Origin: Chitinophaga pinensis
GTDB taxonomy: Bacteria; Bacteroidota; Bacteroidia; NS11-12g; UBA955
Reading direction: 5' to 3'
NCBI GenBank assembly: GCA_945877575.1
Contig: CAMDUE010000006.1
Location: 96,767-146,656 of the forward strand
DNA length: 49,890 nt
Positions 24,332-33,787 of the stretch are shown here, piece after piece. Positions within the stretch are counted from its first letter, which is position 1; every line of letters begins with the position of its first letter. The notes beneath the pieces were generated by a model, which was not told the origin of the DNA, ran no database searches, and saw only the letters and a program-made list of their open reading frames with translations. The translations under genes and the position numbers were made by a program.

Positions 24332-25453
24332 TTGACCCATAAACATCTTCATATTGTAGCTTTTGATTTACCCTATCCTCCGAATTACGGTGGGTCAACA
24401 GACATGTACTACAAGGTGTTGTCTATGAAGGAATTAGGAGTTAAAATTACGCTTCATGTATTTTTATACGGCGGTAAATCTCCAGCCAAAGAGTTGGAGG
24501 AAGTAGCCGATAAAGTGTATTATTATCCCCGGAAAAGAAGAAATCCTTTTGCGGGTACATGGCCATATATAGTAAGAACTCGAAAATCTGCCCTGTTGTT
24601 GAAACGTCTGATGTCAGATGATTCACCTATATTGTTCGAAGGATTACATACAACCTACTATTGCAATTCACCGCAATTAATCAATAGGGTTAGGGTAGTG
24701 AGGGCGCACAATGTGGAGCACAATTATTATGAAGCATTGGCGTTGGCCGAAGAGAATATTGTAAAAACGTTGTTTTTCAAACGTGAAGCCAAACGCTTGC
24801 GCGATTATGAAAAAATGTTAAAGCAGGTAAATGGAGTTGCTGGTATTAGCCCTATGGAAACCCGATATCTGCAAGGTGAGTACGGAAACGCTGAATACAT
24901 ACCGGCTTTTCATTCTAATGAAGAGATGATTTGCAAAACCGGCAAGGGCGACTATGTTTTGTATCACGGTAATTTATCAGTACCCGAAAATAATCGAGCC
25001 GCTTTGTTTTTGGTAACGGAGGTCTTTTCAAGATTGAGCATTCCTTGTTATGTTGCAGGTTCAAGACCTTCTCAAACGCTGCAGGAAACCATAAAACGCT
25101 ATCCAAACATCAAGTTGGTAGCCAATGTTTCTGCGGAAGAAATATTGAAATTGATACAAGACGCGCATATCAATGTGATGGTGACCTTTCAATCAACGGG
25201 CATCAAATTAAAATTGTTGAATTCCCTGTATCGTGGGCGATTTGTGGTAGCCAACAAAGAAATGGTTGACGAAACAGGATTGGATACCTTGGTGCATTTA
25301 GGTCAAACTCCCGCAGAGTTGGTTCAACAAATTCAAAGAGTCATGAACATGGAATTTACCGAGGATTTGTTAGACTACAGAAAACAAGTTTTAGGGTCTA
25401 CTTTCAACAATCAACTCAACGCTAGAAAGTTGTTGAATATGTTAGGCTTGTAG
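24332..25453 (+). CDS. Glycosyltransferase (GT-B fold)
   Basis: 373 residues from a TTG start. The acceptor domain opens HIVAFDLPYPPNYGGSTDMYYK, where the 'PYPP-x2-GG' loop is typical for GT4-related enzymes. RAHNVEHNYY is the next conserved loop, then VLYHGNLSVPENNRAALFL begins the donor domain. FQSTGIKLKLLNSLYRGRFVVANKEM corresponds to the nucleotide-sugar Glu/Lys region, with 'K-L-x-N-x-L-x-x-G' visible. Specificity unknown. It sits directly behind another glycosyltransferase, suggesting a shared glycan. Confidence 0.78.
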   Translation: MTHKHLHIVAFDLPYPPNYGGSTDMYYKVLSMKELGVKITLHVFLYGGKSPAKELEEVADKVYYYPRKRRNPFAGTWPYIVRTRKSALLLKRLMSDDSPILFEGLHTTYYCNSPQLINRVRVVRAHNVEHNYYEALALAEENIVKTLFFKREAKRLRDYEKMLKQVNGVAGISPMETRYLQGEYGNAEYIPAFHSNEEMICKTGKGDYVLYHGNLSVPENNRAALFLVTEVFSRLSIPCYVAGSRPSQTLQETIKRYPNIKLVANVSAEEILKLIQDAHINVMVTFQSTGIKLKLLNSLYRGRFVVANKEMVDETGLDTLVHLGQTPAELVQQIQRVMNMEFTEDLLDYRKQVLGSTFNNQLNARKLLNMLGL

Positions 25454-25522
25454 ACTGTTTATTAATCTATGCACTACTGTTTTTTGTGTGTAAGTGCAAT
25501 CATTTGCTTGGTTTTATGCGGT

Positions 25523-25530
25523 TAATTTTG
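25523..25530 (+). promoter_or_regulatory. -7 promoter element of the TPR gene
   Basis: TAATTTTG-AATT-ATG: a consensus -7 element four bases before the start codon. TTTG at 25503-25506 lies 16 bases upstream, slightly short of the usual spacing. Confidence 0.5.
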
Positions 25531-25534
25531 AATT

Positions 25535-28522
25535 ATGAGGTATTGCGTTTATGCATTCTTGCTGTTCAGTGTTTCAGCATTGTGGGGACAACAACATCCG
25601 GTGAATACTTTTCCGTCAATTTACACCCAAAGAGGTATAGAATTGTACGAAGAAGGTAGATTTAATGCCGCTATTGCCCAATTTGAAGAAGCGTTGAAAA
25701 ATCAACCCCTTGATCAACAAGACGGTGATCTGTTGTTTTATCATGCCATGTCGAAGTTATATGCCGGACATGAGAACGCTGAGCCTTTTTTGACCTCTTA
25801 TCTTGAAAATAATCCCAATGCAGGTCGTGCACAACTAGCCAATTTAGCCTTAGGTGATTATTTTTATAACCAAGGAAAGTATGGTCCTGCACTTTCTTAT
25901 TATCGTGAAGTTGATGAGAAATCTGTAGATAAAAAGTTACGCAGTCGCTTTTTGTTTCGTGTTGGATTTTGCTACGTGAATCGTGGCAAGTATAAAGAAG
26001 GCAAAGAGAATTTGGAGAAAGTAGTTAAGAGCGGTGGCGAATTTCAATCCATTGCTCAATATTATTATGGTTATGCGTGTTTGATGGAGAAGGATTTTGA
26101 AAGCGCTTACTCAGCCTTCAGAACCATCACTGATAAGAACTTTGAGATGGTACATTTTTACATGGCTCAAGTGCTTTATCAATTGTCGAGATACGAAGAA
26201 GCCATTTCAGAATTGGATAAATTAAACACGAGAAAGGTCAAGAAAAATGAAGCAAATTGGTTGAGAGCGCAGTGCTATTACCGAATGAAATCGTATGCAA
26301 AAGCCGCTGAATTTTTTGAGGCTGTGAATCCATCCCCTAAAACAACAAAGCCACAAGAACAATTTGAAATTGCCTATACTTACGCAAAATGCAAACGGTA
26401 CAACGAGAGTATTCCGTGGTTTAGAGAAGTAGCTCAGAATAATGATAGTTTGGCTCAAATTGCGAGCTTCGAATTGGGAAATGTTCTGCTTGAAATGAAG
26501 AACTACCGCGAAGCACAATTCGCCTATTCCGAAGTTTGGAGAACTGGTTTTAACGAGGAAATTGCACGTCTTGCTTTGTATACACAAGCAAAAATTGCCG
26601 TTCAAATGGGAGAAGCTAACTCTACCAAATTGTTAGACAAGTATACCAGGTTGTTTCCCAAATCACCCGAGGCTAAAGAAGCCAACAAGTTGAAAGCCAG
26701 ATTGTTGCTGAATACCGATAAGTATCGTGAAGCGGTGGAAATATTGGAGGGAATGGATGATTTAGATGCCCAAACCGAAGAGATTTATCAGAAAGTCACC
26801 CTAGCAAGGGGCATGGAATTGTTCAAATCTCGTCGTTGGGATGACGCCAATGATCTTTTCAAGCGCTGTATGGCTAAAAAAGCCAATCGAAAGTTTGCTG
26901 CTCAAGCCGGTTATTGGTATGCAGAATCACTCAATCAATCAGGAAAATCAACAGAGGCTTTGCAAGCATATAAGGATTTTATCAATATGCCCAAATCTGA
27001 TGAAGTATCGGAATTTTCTTATGCGTATTACGCTCAAGGATATCATTTCTTCGAGAAGAAAAACTACTCGGAGGCCGCAATTTACTTTTCGCAGTTTACT
27101 CAAAAATTAGGCAATCAAGGGTATAACGAAGCCGTGGTTCATGATGCACACTTGCGCATGGGCGATTGTTACTTAATGACCCGCGAATTAGATAAATCTG
27201 TTAAGGCATATGCTTATGTTTCCGGGAAACGCGGCAGGGATGCGGATTATGCACTGTTTCACAGCGGACTTATATACGGTTTGTTAGGCAATTCGGAGGA
27301 AAAAATCAGCACCTTGAAGAGATTGTTACGGGATTATCCAAACAGTCGATATGTGATGGAAGGTTATGATGAGGTAGCAGCGGAATACATGGAACTCAGA
27401 AATTACGATCAAGCCAAGGAATTCTACAGCCAGATTTTGACTAAGTTCCCAGGTACGCAAATTACGAGAAAAGCATACAGTGCTTTAGGTCGTATTTATT
27501 ACCAGAAGAAAGACATCGATGCATCGGTAGATTCATATTCAAAATTGTACGATGAATTCAAAGGAACAGCTGATGCTCAATCGGCGGCTGAAATGGTAAA
27601 AACCATTTTGACTGAAGAGGGAAGAGCCAAAGATTTTGTGCGTTGGGCTTCATCTCGCGGTGGAATGAGTTCAATGGCTGAAGACAGTATACTTTATGAA
27701 ACTGCCATTACAGCATATGATAGAGAGGAGTACAAAAAAGCAGTAGGAAGTTTTGAGTCATACTTATCTGAGAAGCCAGAGGGGAATTTTGTGATTTCTG
27801 CTCAATATTATTTGGGAATGAGTTATGAGCAATTGAAGCAACCTCAAAAGGCGGTTGAGTTGTACAAAAAAGTGGCAGTTGCAAATTCAGGAGAGTACAA
27901 AGAAGATGCTACATTGGCAGTCTTGAAAATTTACGGACCCAATGCCGAATGCGCTGATATCATCACCTATTTGGAAATTATTGAGCAAATTACCAATTCT
28001 CGCGATATTCAGGAGAAAGCTTGGAAATCGATGATGTACTGTTACGGTAAATCAGGCAATGCTGAAGGCATGCAGAAAATTGCGAGCAAAGTAATGGGAT
28101 CTAATTCGGCCGATAAAGACATGAAGTTTGAGTCGCAACTTATCTTAGTTAAGAACCAATTGAAGCAGAGCAGTGCTTCTTCTACGGCAGATGAAAATAA
28201 TCAATTATTCTCACAATTAAAGACCATATACAGCGGCAATGATAATCGTTTTGCGGCTGAAGCAAAATACTTGGAAGCCGAATTGCACTTCGGATTGGAT
28301 AGTTTAAATGCAACCAAAGAGTCTTGCTACGAATTGCTTGATAAATTCAATGGATATGATGAATGGGTAGGAAAGTCACTGGTGTTGCTTGGAGATGCAT
28401 TCGCAAAAGAAGGTGATTTCTTCAATGCACGGGTTACTTACAATACCATTCTAGAAAACTTTACAGATAAATCAATCACTGAAACGGCTAAAGACCGAGT
28501 AAAAAGGATTGAAGGAAAATAG
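25535..28522 (+). CDS. Large secreted tetratricopeptide-repeat protein
   Basis: 995 residues. A signal peptide (CVYAFLLFSVSALWGQ) is followed by about twenty TPR-like 34-residue helical hairpins, e.g. RGIELYEEGRFNAAIAQFEE, NLALGDYFYNQGKYGPALSYY, LGRIYYQKKDIDASVDSYSK. It resembles the long TPR proteins of Bacteroidota related to YbgF/CpoB and BamD in repeat type, but I recognise no additional domain. Likely periplasmic scaffold. An 8-base gap separates it from the convergent coiled-coil gene, and a stem-loop spans that junction. Confidence 0.8.
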   Translation: MRYCVYAFLLFSVSALWGQQHPVNTFPSIYTQRGIELYEEGRFNAAIAQFEEALKNQPLDQQDGDLLFYHAMSKLYAGHENAEPFLTSYLENNPNAGRAQLANLALGDYFYNQGKYGPALSYYREVDEKSVDKKLRSRFLFRVGFCYVNRGKYKEGKENLEKVVKSGGEFQSIAQYYYGYACLMEKDFESAYSAFRTITDKNFEMVHFYMAQVLYQLSRYEEAISELDKLNTRKVKKNEANWLRAQCYYRMKSYAKAAEFFEAVNPSPKTTKPQEQFEIAYTYAKCKRYNESIPWFREVAQNNDSLAQIASFELGNVLLEMKNYREAQFAYSEVWRTGFNEEIARLALYTQAKIAVQMGEANSTKLLDKYTRLFPKSPEAKEANKLKARLLLNTDKYREAVEILEGMDDLDAQTEEIYQKVTLARGMELFKSRRWDDANDLFKRCMAKKANRKFAAQAGYWYAESLNQSGKSTEALQAYKDFINMPKSDEVSEFSYAYYAQGYHFFEKKNYSEAAIYFSQFTQKLGNQGYNEAVVHDAHLRMGDCYLMTRELDKSVKAYAYVSGKRGRDADYALFHSGLIYGLLGNSEEKISTLKRLLRDYPNSRYVMEGYDEVAAEYMELRNYDQAKEFYSQILTKFPGTQITRKAYSALGRIYYQKKDIDASVDSYSKLYDEFKGTADAQSAAEMVKTILTEEGRAKDFVRWASSRGGMSSMAEDSILYETAITAYDREEYKKAVGSFESYLSEKPEGNFVISAQYYLGMSYEQLKQPQKAVELYKKVAVANSGEYKEDATLAVLKIYGPNAECADIITYLEIIEQITNSRDIQEKAWKSMMYCYGKSGNAEGMQKIASKVMGSNSADKDMKFESQLILVKNQLKQSSASSTADENNQLFSQLKTIYSGNDNRFAAEAKYLEAELHFGLDSLNATKESCYELLDKFNGYDEWVGKSLVLLGDAFAKEGDFFNARVTYNTILENFTDKSITETAKDRVKRIEGK

Positions 28523-28548
28523 GTGGTTGATTATTTCAAATCAACCAC
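28523..28548. terminator. Stem-loop at a convergent junction
   Basis: GTGGTTGAT (28523-28531) and ATCAACCAC (28540-28548): a perfect 9-bp stem with an 8-base loop, starting just after the TPR stop. It includes the last codons of the convergent gene. There is no good T run, so it is a weak or non-canonical bidirectional terminator. Confidence 0.45.
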
Positions 28549-29433
28549 TTGAGAACCCATTAAATAACCCTCGGTATATACTTCAATGCTGTATTTACCG
28601 GGGTTTAATTTTTGAGATGGTTTCCAAATACTGGAAGGAACTTGCTTAAGATCTTTCTCAAAAACAACTGAAGTTTTGTATGAATATTTGGTTGATTTGC
28701 CGTTTTCTAATTCAACAATACCTCCTTGACCGCTTTGTGAAAGTGTAATGCCTTCTGGTCCAGTGATTTTTACAAATATTTCTCTATCGCCAGCTTCCGC
28801 AACATTGTTTTCAGAAATATTGAAGCTGATTCTCAAGGCATCAACGCTGCGAGCTCTAATGGTATTTACTTCTTTACCAGTTAGACTTTGCTTTTTTAAA
28901 GTTTCTACTCTGATATCTTGTGTGGTTAAGCGTGCTGCTAGGTTTCTAAGTTTCTTACTTTCTACTTCTAAGTTTGTGTTTTTAGCGTACAAAGTCATGT
29001 TTTGATTTTGCAGACTGTCGTTTCGGTCTTTCAATTGAACATTCTCTTCTTCAAGCGCAGCTAATTTTGCGTCGAGTTCTTTGATTTTATTGGTCAGCTC
29101 GTCAACCAATAAACGACTGTTTTTGTCATTCTTCTTCAATAAGTAGGTCAAACGAGCAATTTCGCTGCTTCTAGCGGCTAATTCAGCCGACATTTTTTCG
29201 CCGTTCTGAGCTAGGGTTGCAGAATCGTTTCTGTATTGTTCTATCAAGGCTTCAGCCGCTGAAATGGCTTTATTTCTTTCTTCAAGAGTTGCACTCATTT
29301 CCTCATTAACTTTTACTGCAGCATTCTTCTCTCCTTTGCCAGCTTGCCAGAGGTAAAACAATCCTAAATTGAATACCAACAAGATTAGAATAATGATGTA
29401 AAGGATGGATTTGTTCTTGGATTGATTGATCAT
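28531..29433 (-). CDS. Membrane-anchored coiled-coil protein
   Basis: 300 residues. One N-terminal transmembrane helix (ILYIIILILLVFNLGLFYLW) is followed by a long coiled coil from about residue 40 to 170 (heptads such as LTNKIKELDAKLAALEEENVQLKD, read with L/I at a and d). The C-terminal 110 residues form a beta-rich domain: ALRISFNISEN, EIFVKITGPEGITLSQ, PGKYSIEVYTEGYLMGSQVV, similar to periplasmic sandwich domains. I do not recognise a named function. TAAATTCG lies 30 bases upstream as a possible -7 element. Confidence 0.65.
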   Translation of the reverse strand: MINQSKNKSILYIIILILLVFNLGLFYLWQAGKGEKNAAVKVNEEMSATLEERNKAISAAEALIEQYRNDSATLAQNGEKMSAELAARSSEIARLTYLLKKNDKNSRLLVDELTNKIKELDAKLAALEEENVQLKDRNDSLQNQNMTLYAKNTNLEVESKKLRNLAARLTTQDIRVETLKKQSLTGKEVNTIRARSVDALRISFNISENNVAEAGDREIFVKITGPEGITLSQSGQGGIVELENGKSTKYSYKTSVVFEKDLKQVPSSIWKPSQKLNPGKYSIEVYTEGYLMGSQVVDLK

Positions 29434-29499
29434 GTTTGTTCTTAAATTAATTGGACGGATTTACGAATTTAGCGTAATTTTACTGCTTTCTTTTTATAA

Positions 29500-30039
29500 A
29501 TGCAAGTTGAAGAGCTTTTGCCCGGTCTACTTCTCATTACTCCTAAAGTATTTCAAGACCACCGTGGGCACTTTTTTGAGAGCTTCCGAGAGGATGTTTT
29601 ATCGTCTCATGGATTAGCAAATAATTTTGTTCAAGACAATCAAAGTCTTTCCAATAAGGGCATTCTAAGAGGGTTGCATTTTCAGGCTCCTCCTCATGCT
29701 CAAGGTAAGTTTGTACGCGTTATTTCTGGTGCTGTTTTGGATGTTGCTGTTGATATTCGGAAGGCCTCACCTACCTATGGAAAAGTTGCGGCAGTAGAAT
29801 TGAATGAGCAGAATTTCAAAATGTTATACATTCCTCCTGGATTTGCACATGGCTTTCTAACCTTGGAAGATCACACCATTTTTACCTACAAATGCACTGA
29901 TTATTACCATCCTGAAACCGAAGGAGGTGTGAGATGGAATTCTCCTGAATTGAATATTCCTTGGAACATTGAAGATCCTGTATTGTCTGCCAAAGATGAA
30001 ATTCTTCCGCTTTTCAGTGAATTCATATCCCCATTTTAA
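29500..30039 (+). CDS. rfbC: dTDP-4-dehydrorhamnose 3,5-epimerase
   Basis: 179 residues, the standard length. DHRGHFFESFRED (residues 20-32), NQSLSNKGILRGLHFQ (with the catalytic His in LRGLHFQ) and DVAVDIRKASPTYGK are family landmarks, as is IPPGFAHGFLTLED with the second His. The enzyme epimerises dTDP-4-keto-6-deoxyglucose on the way to dTDP-L-rhamnose. rfbA, rfbB and rfbD are not beside it, so this copy is separated from the rest of the pathway or serves another deoxysugar. Confidence 0.93.
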   Translation: MQVEELLPGLLLITPKVFQDHRGHFFESFREDVLSSHGLANNFVQDNQSLSNKGILRGLHFQAPPHAQGKFVRVISGAVLDVAVDIRKASPTYGKVAAVELNEQNFKMLYIPPGFAHGFLTLEDHTIFTYKCTDYYHPETEGGVRWNSPELNIPWNIEDPVLSAKDEILPLFSEFISPF

Positions 30040-30075
30040 GAAAAACGATTAACAACCTATAATACCCGTTAAGCT

Positions 30076-31038
30076 ATGACTCAAGATTTATCACCTAAAA
30101 CCCAGGAGCTGCTTCAGAAGCTTCAAGAGAAATTCGGTCAAGAGAATCAAAAACTCGATGATTATCTTGAGGGGTTGCTCTATAACAACTACGAACCTTA
30201 TTGGCGTTATGTTGCTGTTGATACCTTGTTGTCATTGCAACAACCCAAAACAGATATTCCCGACGAAGTTATTTTTATAGGATATCATCAAATAACCGAG
30301 TTGTATTTCAAGCTCATCATTCACGAACTTGAACAAATGTCGGTGGGCGGTCTATCTGACGAGCGTTGGAAAGATAAGCTTACTCGTGTAGTGAGATATT
30401 TTAAAAACTTGATTGATAGTTTCGATATCATGATTGACGGAATGGAAATGAAACAGTTTTTGGAATTTAGAATGTCGCTTTTACCGGCGAGTGGATTTCA
30501 GAGCGCACAATTCCGAATGATTGAAATGGCTTGCACTGATATGTTCTATCTGACTGCAGAGTCCCAAAGAGAAAACAGCCAAATTGATGATGTTCAGGGC
30601 TGCTATCAAAATATATATTGGAAGCAAGGTTCTATTGATTCAGCAACGGGTCAACGCACTTTAACTTTGAAACAGTTTGAAGATCATTACGAAAAAACCT
30701 TCATGGAGTGGGCTGATAAGTGGAAAAACATCAATTTGAATAAGCAATTGTTGAAGTTAGATGCTGAAGGCAAGTTGACAGAAGAGTTAAAAGGATTTTT
30801 TAAAACCTTAGATGTTTATTTGAACATCAATTGGAGATTATCGCACTATCGCAGTGCCGTAAGATATCTGTCTAGTAAAGGAACCGATGTATCAGCCACT
30901 GGCGGTACCAATTGGCAAAAGTTTCTGCCTCCTCGTTTTCAAAGAATCATATCTTTCCCAACGTTGTGGACAGAGGAAGAGAAAGAAAATTGGGGCAAAG
31001 GTTGGGTGGATGAGCAAATGCTTTTATTGAAGAAATAA
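30076..31038 (+). CDS. kynA: Tryptophan 2,3-dioxygenase family protein
   Basis: 320 residues. FIGYHQITELYFKLIIHEL carries the distal active-site His71, FRMSLLPASGFQSAQFRMIE matches the conserved substrate-binding Arg-x-x-x-x-x-ASGFQS segment, and INWRLSHYRSAVRYL holds the proximal heme His257. KGTDVSATGGTNWQKFL is the mobile C-terminal loop that closes the site. The heme enzyme opens the indole ring of tryptophan to N-formylkynurenine. No other kynurenine genes are adjacent. It is followed by the MazG-like gene with a two-base gap. Confidence 0.9.
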   Translation: MTQDLSPKTQELLQKLQEKFGQENQKLDDYLEGLLYNNYEPYWRYVAVDTLLSLQQPKTDIPDEVIFIGYHQITELYFKLIIHELEQMSVGGLSDERWKDKLTRVVRYFKNLIDSFDIMIDGMEMKQFLEFRMSLLPASGFQSAQFRMIEMACTDMFYLTAESQRENSQIDDVQGCYQNIYWKQGSIDSATGQRTLTLKQFEDHYEKTFMEWADKWKNINLNKQLLKLDAEGKLTEELKGFFKTLDVYLNINWRLSHYRSAVRYLSSKGTDVSATGGTNWQKFLPPRFQRIISFPTLWTEEEKENWGKGWVDEQMLLLKK

Positions 31039-31040
31039 CC

Positions 31041-31382
31041 ATGAGCCAGTCTGACATTACGTTGAGTGAACTCCAGCAAAAAGTAGATCACTGGATCAAA
31101 ACTGTTGGTGTTAGGTATTTCTCAGAACTCACAAATACGGCCATTTTAATGGAAGAAGTGGGGGAGTTGGCTCGAATAATGTCAAGAAAATACGGAGATC
31201 AGTCTTTCAAAGCAGGAGAACCTGATGATAAATTAGCCGATGAAATGGCTGATGTGCTTTGGGTTCTGGTGTGTTTAGCCAATCAAACAGGGGTAGATTT
31301 AACCAAAGCGGTTGAGTCTAACATCCAAAAGAAAACCCAAAGAGACGCTGAACGACATAAAAACAACGATAAGTTGCATTGA
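31041..31382 (+). CDS. MazG-like nucleotide pyrophosphohydrolase
   Basis: 113 residues. LMEEVGELARIMSRKYGDQ is the ExxE half and LADEMADVLWVLVCLANQ the ExxD half of the MazG metal site, with four-helix-bundle spacing. These all-alpha NTP pyrophosphatases hydrolyse non-canonical or selected nucleoside triphosphates. The sequence ends in a basic tail with NIQKKTQRDAERHKNND. The fni promoter starts right after the stop. Confidence 0.85.
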   Translation: MSQSDITLSELQQKVDHWIKTVGVRYFSELTNTAILMEEVGELARIMSRKYGDQSFKAGEPDDKLADEMADVLWVLVCLANQTGVDLTKAVESNIQKKTQRDAERHKNNDKLH

Positions 31383-31410
31383 AGCAAAACTTTCGGCCTA
31401 CAATTTTTGT

Positions 31411-31418
31411 TACCTTTG
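31411..31418 (+). promoter_or_regulatory. -7 promoter element of the mevalonate operon
   Basis: TACCTTTG, seven bases before the TTG start of fni. TTTC at 31391-31394 is the closest -33-like box. It likely drives the mevalonate genes. Confidence 0.5.
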
Positions 31419-31425
31419 TAAAACA

Positions 31426-32439
31426 TTGGCGGCAAATCACCTCAACAAAAGAAAAGCAGATCACATTGAATTGACCTTCCGTTCGCAACTGAGCGAGGGT
31501 GATTCAAGATTTTATTACGAACCATTGTTCGCTGCTTCCCCTGATCATCAGACTTTAAAAGAAACTTCATTGGCAGGAAGAATCTTGCGAGCGCCCATTT
31601 GGATTTCTAGCATGACCGGCGGTGCTGAATTGGCTGGAGAAATCAATAAAAACTTAGCCCGAGCAGCTCAAAAATATGGCTTAGGTATGGGCCTTGGTTC
31701 TTGCAGACCTGTTTTGGAGCAAAAAGAGTCAGCTTCCGATTTTAAAGTGAGGAATATCATTGGCGATCAACCCTTATTTGCGAATTTGGGCATTGCCCAA
31801 CTTCAGGAATTGAAGAAAGCGAATGAAGCTCATAAAATTAAGGAACTCATTCACAGCCTAGATGCTGATGGATTGATTATACATGTTAATCCCTTGCAAG
31901 AGTGGTTTCAGCCTGAAGGTGACAAATATTCTGAGGCACCCATAGACACCGTAAAGTGGGTATTAGATTTTGCCCAGTTTCCTGTTATGGTGAAGGAAGT
32001 AGGACAAGGATTTGGTCCTAAATCCTTGAAAGCGTTGCTGGAGCTCCCATTGGAAGCACTCGACTTCGGGTCTTTTGGAGGTACCAATTTTAGTTTACTT
32101 GAAAATCACCGAAGAAGTGACTTGAGAGCCGAAGAATGGAAATGCGCCACTCATGTGGGGCATACTTCTGTAGATATGATTGAATCCGTGAATGAGATTT
32201 TGTTACAAATGACCGAAGCAGGGAAAACATCCCCCGTGAAAACAATCATTGCCTCAGGCGGAATCAAGAATTTTTTGGATGGATATTATGCCATCGGTAA
32301 ATTGAAACATGCTGCAATTTACGCTCAAGCAAGTCCGTTTTTGAAATATGCACTTCAAGGCCAAGAGCCTTTAGACCAATTCATAGAATCACAAATTGAA
32401 GGCCTTAAAATGGCTCAATCTTACCTAACGGTTAAATAA
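31426..32439 (+). CDS. fni: Isopentenyl-diphosphate delta-isomerase type 2
   Basis: 337 residues from a TTG start (MAANHLNKRKADHIELT), the usual beginning of type 2 IDI. Key segments: RAPIWISSMTGGAE (FMN/substrate loop), MGLGSCRP, DGLIIHVNPLQEWFQPEGD (with the metal Glu region), VMVKEVGQGFG, FGSFGGTNF and IIASGGIKNFLDGYYAIG. The FMN enzyme interconverts IPP and DMAPP. An upstream reading frame extends into the previous gene but is not conserved-looking. It begins the mevalonate block and is followed by mvaA after one base. Confidence 0.93.
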   Translation: MAANHLNKRKADHIELTFRSQLSEGDSRFYYEPLFAASPDHQTLKETSLAGRILRAPIWISSMTGGAELAGEINKNLARAAQKYGLGMGLGSCRPVLEQKESASDFKVRNIIGDQPLFANLGIAQLQELKKANEAHKIKELIHSLDADGLIIHVNPLQEWFQPEGDKYSEAPIDTVKWVLDFAQFPVMVKEVGQGFGPKSLKALLELPLEALDFGSFGGTNFSLLENHRRSDLRAEEWKCATHVGHTSVDMIESVNEILLQMTEAGKTSPVKTIIASGGIKNFLDGYYAIGKLKHAAIYAQASPFLKYALQGQEPLDQFIESQIEGLKMAQSYLTVK

Positions 32440-32440
32440 A

Positions 32441-33787
32441 ATGAGAAAACCCGCACCTATTTCTGGCTTCAGTAAATTATCGAAAGAAGCAAAAATTGAA
32501 TGGATTCTTCAGAATCACGCCAGCGAACCTGAGTCGGCATTGAACATGTTAACCGGTTATTGGCATGGACAAACAGAGGTACAACGACTCCACGATGAGT
32601 TCATTGAAAATACGGTATCCAATTTTTATCTTCCGTTTGGGGTAGCTCCAAACTTTTTGATTGACGGTAAAATCTTCACCATCCCATTGGCCATTGAAGA
32701 ATCAAGTGTGGTTGCGGCAGCAGCCAAAGCCGCCAATTTTTGGTTGGAACGCGGTGGATTTAAAACGGAGATCATTGGCATGACCAAAATTGGACATGTG
32801 CATTTTGTTTGGCAAGGGAAGGATTTCGAATTTCTACAAACAGCGTTTGTGGATCACAAACATAGATTGTTTGATGCGACCGATGAAATTACCCGCAACA
32901 TGCGTCAACGCGGCGGCGGAATTTTAGATATTTCTTTGATAGATAAATCAGATTTAGAAGAAGATTATTATCAGCTCCAAGTGAAATTTGATACCCGTGA
33001 TTCGATGGGTGCTAATTTCATCAATTCTTGTTTGGAAGCCATTGCAAAAGAATGGGCACAGTTAGTGGGAGAGTTGAAGGCTGAGCATCCGGTTCAAATT
33101 GTGATGAGTATTTTGAGTAATTTCACTCCTGAATGTCGTGTTAAAGCGGAGGTGAGTTGTAAAATCAGCGACATTAACGAAGGCAGTGGTATCAGCAATC
33201 AAGAGTTTGCTGAAAAATTTGTAAGGGCCATCAGAATTGCTAAGGCTGAGCCTTATCGTGCGGTGACTCATAACAAAGGAATCATGAATGGAATTGATGC
33301 GGTTATTATTGCTACTGGCAATGATTTTCGTGCCACTGAAGCATGCGCTCACGCATATGCAGCGAAAGATGGAAGTTATTCTAGTTTAACCCATGCCGAA
33401 ATCAATGGTGATGAGTTTAAATTTTGGATCGATTTGCCCTTGAGCATTGGCACCGTTGGCGGAATTACCTCGTTGCACCCGATGGTGAAATTTGCTCATG
33501 AACTTTTGGGATATCCGTCTGCTTCTGATTTGATGCGCATTGTCGCTGTTGCCGGATTGGCGCAGAATTTTAGTGCTGTTAGATCTTTGATTACCTCAGG
33601 AATTCAAAAAGGGCACATGAAAATGCACTTATTGAATATTTTGAATCAATTGGAAGCAACCGATGAAGAGAAAAAACAAATAGTAGAATATTTCAAAGAT
33701 AAAGTGGTTAGTTTCTCAGCTGCAGTAGAGATATTTTCGAAAGTGAGAGGGGTTTCAGTTAGCGCAATTTCCTCAGCTAAGCATTAA
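32441..33787 (+). CDS. mvaA: Hydroxymethylglutaryl-CoA reductase, class II
   Basis: 448 residues. Catalytic residues can be placed: Glu in IPLAIEESSVVAAAA (residues 86-87), Lys279 in HNKGIMNGID, Asp295 in ATGNDFRA and His392 in QKGHMKMH. DTRDSMGANFIN (residues 184-195) is the cofactor-binding motif. The lack of membrane segments and the length fit class II. It reduces HMG-CoA to mevalonate. HMG-CoA synthase is not in the window. The GHMP kinase gene begins within its stop codon (TAATG). Confidence 0.95.
   Translation: MRKPAPISGFSKLSKEAKIEWILQNHASEPESALNMLTGYWHGQTEVQRLHDEFIENTVSNFYLPFGVAPNFLIDGKIFTIPLAIEESSVVAAAAKAANFWLERGGFKTEIIGMTKIGHVHFVWQGKDFEFLQTAFVDHKHRLFDATDEITRNMRQRGGGILDISLIDKSDLEEDYYQLQVKFDTRDSMGANFINSCLEAIAKEWAQLVGELKAEHPVQIVMSILSNFTPECRVKAEVSCKISDINEGSGISNQEFAEKFVRAIRIAKAEPYRAVTHNKGIMNGIDAVIIATGNDFRATEACAHAYAAKDGSYSSLTHAEINGDEFKFWIDLPLSIGTVGGITSLHPMVKFAHELLGYPSASDLMRIVAVAGLAQNFSAVRSLITSGIQKGHMKMHLLNILNQLEATDEEKKQIVEYFKDKVVSFSAAVEIFSKVRGVSVSAISSAKH

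Noticed and set aside
28523-28548. Stem-loop as a strong intrinsic terminator
   Set aside because: No T run follows on either strand; kept only as a weak terminator feature.
31312-31425. N-terminal extension of fni into the MazG-like gene
   Set aside because: It overlaps the previous gene and the promoter; type 2 isomerases start close to the KRKADHI motif.
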